From assembly GCA_030490835.1 (NCBI GenBank), contig CM059972.1, positions 7,532,264-7,596,263 on the forward strand: a stretch of 64,000 nt of DNA, given 5' to 3'. Shown one piece after another: positions 59,363 through 64,000 of this stretch (the stretch's first letter is position 1; every line of letters begins with the position of its first letter). A model generated the notes under the pieces. The model did no database searches and had not been told where the DNA came from. It was given only the letters and a program-made list of their open reading frames with translations. A program made the position numbers and the translations under genes. This stretch comes from Annona cherimola (lineage: Eukaryota > Streptophyta > Magnoliopsida > Magnoliales > Annonaceae).

Positions 59363-59650
59363 GCTGCGTTTAAAAAGCAATAAAACTTTTGAAGAAAAAT
59401 TTTTTATGTAGAAATTTTTAAAATGGAAGGAAACAATATAATATGATATGAATAATGATAAGGAGTAAAGAAAATAAAGTTAAAATAGATATGTTTGTTG
59501 TATGGGTAATTATGTAAAAATGATTGAAAAGTAGGATAATTGTACAAAAAGATATGAAAAATAAATAAAAAATAAAATAGTTATAAAGAGTGAAAAGTTT
59601 TAAATTGAAAATTTTTAGTTGAAAAGTTTTAATGATTACCAAACACATTC
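59363..59650. mobile_element. Tourist-like MITE, inverted orientation
   Basis: Diverged start 'gctgcgtttaaaa' and end 'accaaacacattc'. Inside: 'taaagttaaaatagatatgt' and 'aaatgattgaaaagtaggat'. Lies about 350 bp upstream of the TATA box of sugar transporter 2. Confidence 0.65.
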
Positions 59651-60000
59651 ATAATATTTTACTATATATTTTTGACCAATTAATAGTTATATTATTCATT
59701 CTCAAAAGATGCTAATTGTTAAGAAAATGTCTTTAATGGAAGTATACGAGAAAACAAATAGTGTAAAACAAAATTAATGGATTAGTTTTGAAAAAAAAAG
59801 AAAAAAGAAATCCATGAACATTTCCGTTCAACTTGCTATATTGAATCAATAATCGCCTGTCATTTCATCCGTTACACGTGCACTCCAGACGACAAACAAA
59901 CCCAACGTCAATAATTTTCTCAACGTGCTATATTTTTCGTCGTCGAGCGGCCATTTCCAACACTAACAAATTAACCAACGGCAGTAATTCAAACGCTAAA

Positions 60001-60008
60001 TATAAATA
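60001..60008 (+). promoter_or_regulatory. Putative TATA box of sugar transporter 2
   Basis: TATAAATA about 200 bases upstream of the start codon, close to consensus. Confidence 0.55.
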
Positions 60009-60163
60009 AATATACAGAAACGAGTCATGCGAGAGAGAGAGAAGATCAAACATATGCGTCGCAAAAGCTGCCTTATTCTCCCCTGCTTTGACTCTGCTGC
60101 GGAGACTGTTTGATTGCTGATCCAGGCATCGTTTCTTTTGCTGGAGTCTTCTGGTTTTTGCTG

Positions 60164-60165
<2 letters not shown>

Positions 60166-60203
<38 letters not shown>
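60166..60203 (+). repeat. (GA)n tract abutting the start codon
   Basis: About 19 GA units run directly into the ATG at 60204, so they lie in the leader of sugar transporter 2. The first paralogue has only a short, broken GA run (51415-51434) at the same place. Confidence 0.92.
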
Positions 60204-60208
<5 letters not shown>

Positions 60209-63200
60209 CATCCATGAAGATGTGGAAGGTCGGAGTGGTGTGCAACAAGGAGACTTGGATCAGCCCCTCATCCCAGCAGGAAAAAGTAATAGCAAAGGCT
60301 CTATATGGGTACTTCTCCTCAGTACCTTAGTCGTCGTCTGTGGATCGTTTGAATTTGGATCATGTGTAAGTACTGACAGGCCTATGTTCATTTGGAAATG
60401 AAGAAAGCTTTTTTAATATATTCATGTTAGCATGCATCCTGGTTATCGATCATCATCTTGTTAATCTGATAGGCGGGCTATTCTGCGCCTACGGAGGCAG
60501 CCATCATCAAGGAACTCGATTTAAGTCTCGGTGAGGTTAGTTTTTAGTCTCTCTCGTTCTTCTTCATTTTTTTCAATGAATGTTTCAGAAGGAGAGATCT
60601 CTTAATGAAAAATCTTAAATTAATAAAGCTATCAAACCATTTTATTATGTTAACTTAATCATTCACATCATAACGACCCCGAATTTAGATTCCTAGTTCA
60701 ACGAATATTGTATAAATCGGTTTTGGGGCGATGAAAAAAGTTACGATGATTTTTTTTTTTTTTTTTTTTTGTTTGATGGAAAAAGATAAGATGATTATTA
60801 ATACGGCGGATGTAACTCCAAAAAAAAAAAAAAAAATTAAGTTTCCTGAAATTCTTTTCCTTTCAATTACTTGGTCCCATTTACGAATCAACTTACGCCC
60901 CCTGTGGTCTATGCATGAGAGATTCCGGAAACTTCAAATCAGCCTTTCCTTTCTAATCCAAAAGAAACGACAAAGATTTAGCTTGGGAAAATGTTTTTGC
61001 ATGCATGAATGAGTTTAAATATATAAGAGTACAGACAGCTGCCAGCCAGCACCCACTCCCCTGGACAGCCTAACTCGAATTTTGTCGTTAATTTGTCAGC
61101 ACCCACCTATATATATATATTTATTTATTTTTGGAGCCATCTACAATTGGTTTCATGGTTAGAAAATAAATATTGATGGTCCAACTTATAGCTGGTGGAA
61201 ATAGCTATCAGAGTTTTGTCTTTTATCAAAAAATTGAGTCGATACTTCCAGATACTGCCGACCAAGCGTATATCTTTTTTATACGAAACAGATCCAAAAC
61301 GAATGGTCCCTTCTAAATAGTTTCAAAAAGAATTCTTTGTCACACCCTGGCCCATGTGCCCAAATGTCAGGGTTCAATCCTTGTTGACTGCAGGAAGTGG
61401 CTTCTAGCGTAAAAATCCTGTAATCAAAAAAGAATTTTTTGATAATTTCGAGATTCAAATCATTTGTTACAGTAAAAAAAAATATTTTTAGCAAAGAACT
61501 AATACAGTTCTCAAATTGATAAAACTTTTATTAACTACAAAATTAAATTTCTCAAAAGTATATATTTTAACGTTTTAAAATATTTATCGTTTAGTGACTG
61601 TGACTTATTGAAACTTTTATCAATTTGAAAAGTAATGTGTTCTTAAGTATAAATATACCTTTGAACATAATTATGGGTTTTATGATTCAACAAGGGATTC
61701 CTTCCTTGTAAAGTTGGAAGGAAGTTAACGATTCCCTTTGATCTTTCAGATACTTCATAACGCTAATGTTTCTAACATCCACGTCGGTCAAGATTGGGTC
61801 AATCCGTAAATGTGCCTGTCCAACTTATATCATTAAATTTGAGATTTTATAAATAGATTAAATTTGAGATTTTTAATAAATAAGTTATATCATTAACCCA
61901 CACGCTTATTTAATTTAAATAAATAGTCATGGGTTGAATGTTTACAACTCATCAATGCCATTAATGATCCATTAAACCCATCCGACCCGCTAAGCCGGAT
62001 GCAATCTATTAAAGCTAGTTTATGAGTCATATTCTAGCTCTAATTTGATTTTCTCTCCCTCTTCTTACTCTTTGCTGGTACCTGCAACATGCCTTTTTTC
62101 ACATACCAAAGTTATTTCATACATTAGTACTAAATAAGATTTTAAATTAGCTTATTTTGGATCAATTTACAACACATATAGACAACGCATTATAATTTGT
62201 TAATCTATTCATGAAATATGTTATAAGAAAATTAAGGTTATGGTTTTAAAATAAGTTAATAAACGAATTAAAGTTGAAAATTTTTAAGTGGATTAGTATT
62301 AGAATTAAACACTAACCAACTAACCTAATCTATTAACACTTAATGTTCTCTGTTAGATAAAAATATGACCATCGCAAATGCAACAATAAGGGATTTCGTT
62401 GCCAATATCCTTACATAATCATTAGCTAGAGTTTAGCAGCAACTTGGTTGCCAAAATTTGCCAAATTTTCTGTAGCGAGTCATTAATTTGTTAAATACAA
62501 AAATTTTGTTAAGGTGAATCATGAACCCTAAATTATAAAAATAGATACATGTATTTACTCATGGAATTAATTTTATGAAATCGATTCTGAAAATTGTCAA
62601 ATTCAATTGGATAGTGGGTCATGAACCAGACGATCGAAATTCATTTGGCTTGTTTCTGCTGTCACGCAGTTCTCACTCTTTGGTGCCATACTAAATATTG
62701 GTGCCATGATTGGAGCTGCGACAAGTGGGCGCATAGGTGATCTTTCTGGCCGCAAATGGGTAAGAACTTTACATATTTCTATTCCTAAGTGGCATTTATT
62801 TTTACTGCATGGGGATATGCAGCTTTATCATTGGCTTTCAAAAGAATATATACCATAACATTCATCTAATCATTTCTGACAAACCATATCAATGCGAGAA
62901 ACGCATATGCATGCCTCTCACGCTTTGTATCATTCAAACGATTGTCCTAGTGCTTTTCATCTTAATTTCTAACTTAACTATGCTCCACGAAAACAGACTA
63001 TGAGGATTTCAGCGGTTGTCTGCATAGCAGGATGGATTTCGGTTTTCTTCTCTAAGGTTTGGAATGTAGGCTTGCAGTCTAGCGATATAAACAGTTACAA
63101 TATTCAAAGCAATTCACTGAAGATCTTAGCCAATCATCTGGAGGACCTGAAATTAAATCAACATTCTCGTTGACATATGCATATATGGAAAATACTAAAG

Positions 63201-64000
63201 TGCATTTAGACTGCTCTATAATCACATACGGAGGTTAGATGTCACACATACCTCAATCTGAGGAAGTGAACCATTTTCTTGAGGAGACTTATAACAGATG
63301 AATGGCCTAGATCTAGCTCCTTCTACGAGTCACCTTCTGATATGTTTCAAGCATGTTTTCTGATATTTTTCCATGCGCATTTATTCCAAGGATGCTTGGT
63401 CGCTTGATTTTGGAAGATTTTTAACGGGTTATGGCATCGGCGTTCTCTCTTATGTGGTATGTAGCTAATTCTAATAGTTTATATATATATGCCAGATGGA
63501 ATTTCTCTCTTGTTTATCACAATCGATAAATCTGCACCTACAATATTGCTAACTATTGATGGGCAGGTACCAGTGTTCATAGCTGAAGTAACACCTAAGA
63601 ACATTCGAGGAGGGCTGACCACTATTCATCAGGTAAGGAAAAAATGGGGTTTATCAATGTTTGAATTGGATCTGGATGTGTTGCAAACTTGTCACTTGTT
63701 CAGTTTCCACCTCAAACCAAACTGCAGTTTGAGGACTATTTACTCATTTTGAATTTGGATGCCTGCATTAAATTAGTTCCAGCGAGCCAAATCGGAATTT
63801 CTTTTATGCCCTTTAAACTCATTTTTTCGGGCCATTATTTATTTGTTGACAGCTCATGATAGTTTGTGGCGCATCCGTTGCCATGATAGCAGGGACACTC
63901 GTATCATGGCGCATCTTGGCATTGACAGGTATACCTTACACTTTAACTGAATTCCTTTTACTAGCATCTAGAAAATTCGGTTGCCTGTGACAATCTTGAA
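60204..64000 (+). CDS. ERD6-like sugar transporter 2, cut by the window end
   Basis: Tandem paralogue of the transporter at 51435. Visible exons are 60204-60365, 60473-60535, 62670-62759, 62997-63056, 63391-63456, 63567-63632 and 63853-63928, the last ending in phase 1. The window stops in intron 7. They encode 194 aa, equal to the first part of an MFS sugar porter through [11 protein letters not shown] and [16 protein letters not shown]. From exon 2 onward the exon sizes (63, 90, 60, 66, 66, 76) are identical to the paralogue, while exon 1 is 21 bp shorter. The N-terminus has LDQPLI (18-23), fitting an LxxxL(L/I) vacuole-sorting motif. No stop or frameshift occurs in the visible part, so the gene is probably intact. 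Confidence 0.93.
60536..62669 (+). other. Intron 2 of sugar transporter 2 (2.1 kb)
   Basis: Contains a T23 run and an A16 run (about 60751-60836), stretches resembling intron 2 of the paralogue ('cagctgcca', 'cactcccctgg', 'tattgatggtccaa'), and at about 61790-62340 a diverged relative of the 9755/41755 hAT family. Confidence 0.6.

Noticed and set aside
59996..60248. Minus-strand Ser-Leu repeat ORFs
   Set aside because: Translations of the GA tract on the opposite strand.
60731..61012. ORF in intron 2 of sugar transporter 2
   Set aside because: Depends on T- and A-runs and lies within a well-defined intron.

Overview
This is a flowering-plant nuclear window. Genes are sparse and split by introns, flanking DNA is AT-rich and full of miniature transposons, and LINEs, SINEs and hAT relics are present. 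A magnoliid-like genome is possible, but I cannot fix the species from sequence alone.

Layout. 1-10.5 kb is repeat territory. It holds the end of a probable LTR element with a broken GH3-like fragment, a dense MITE array (3.0-5.5 kb), a foldback element (5.9-6.2 kb), a complete non-autonomous hAT element with an 8-bp target duplication (8592-9713) and a second hAT-like element up to 10.37 kb. 10.5-25.1 kb carries two pectin methylesterase genes on the + strand. PME-1 has 3 exons, 545 aa and a 5.3-kb first intron. PME-2 has 3 exons, 621 aa, a membrane-anchored pro-form, and a complete tRNA-His(GTG) gene inside its 171-bp second intron. 26.0-28.9 kb holds a minus-strand gene for a nuclear protein with two tandem Myb/SANT-like domains (5 exons, 491 aa). 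An RTE-type LINE sits in its third intron and has duplicated the 3' splice site. 32.2-36.4 kb is an L1-type LINE on the minus strand with a perfect 18-bp target duplication and a broken ORF2. 36.5-51.3 kb is intergenic: foldback MITEs, Tourist-like MITEs, hAT elements and two decayed LINE 3' parts, one split by a MITE. 51.4-64 kb holds two tandem ERD6-like sugar transporter genes on the + strand. The first is complete (18 exons, 480 aa). The second is cut by the window edge after exon 7.

Functionally, the PMEs act in the cell wall on homogalacturonan. The ERD6-like carriers are monosaccharide transporters of the MFS family, usually at the vacuole membrane. The Myb/SANT-like protein is a putative DNA-binding regulator. 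Nothing links them into one pathway.

Most notable: the tRNA-His nested in a very short PME intron, the Gln-to-Glu change at a PME active-site position, the LINE that copied a splice acceptor in the Myb/SANT-like gene, and the difference in a putative vacuole-sorting motif between the two sugar transporters. No clear new biological system was found.
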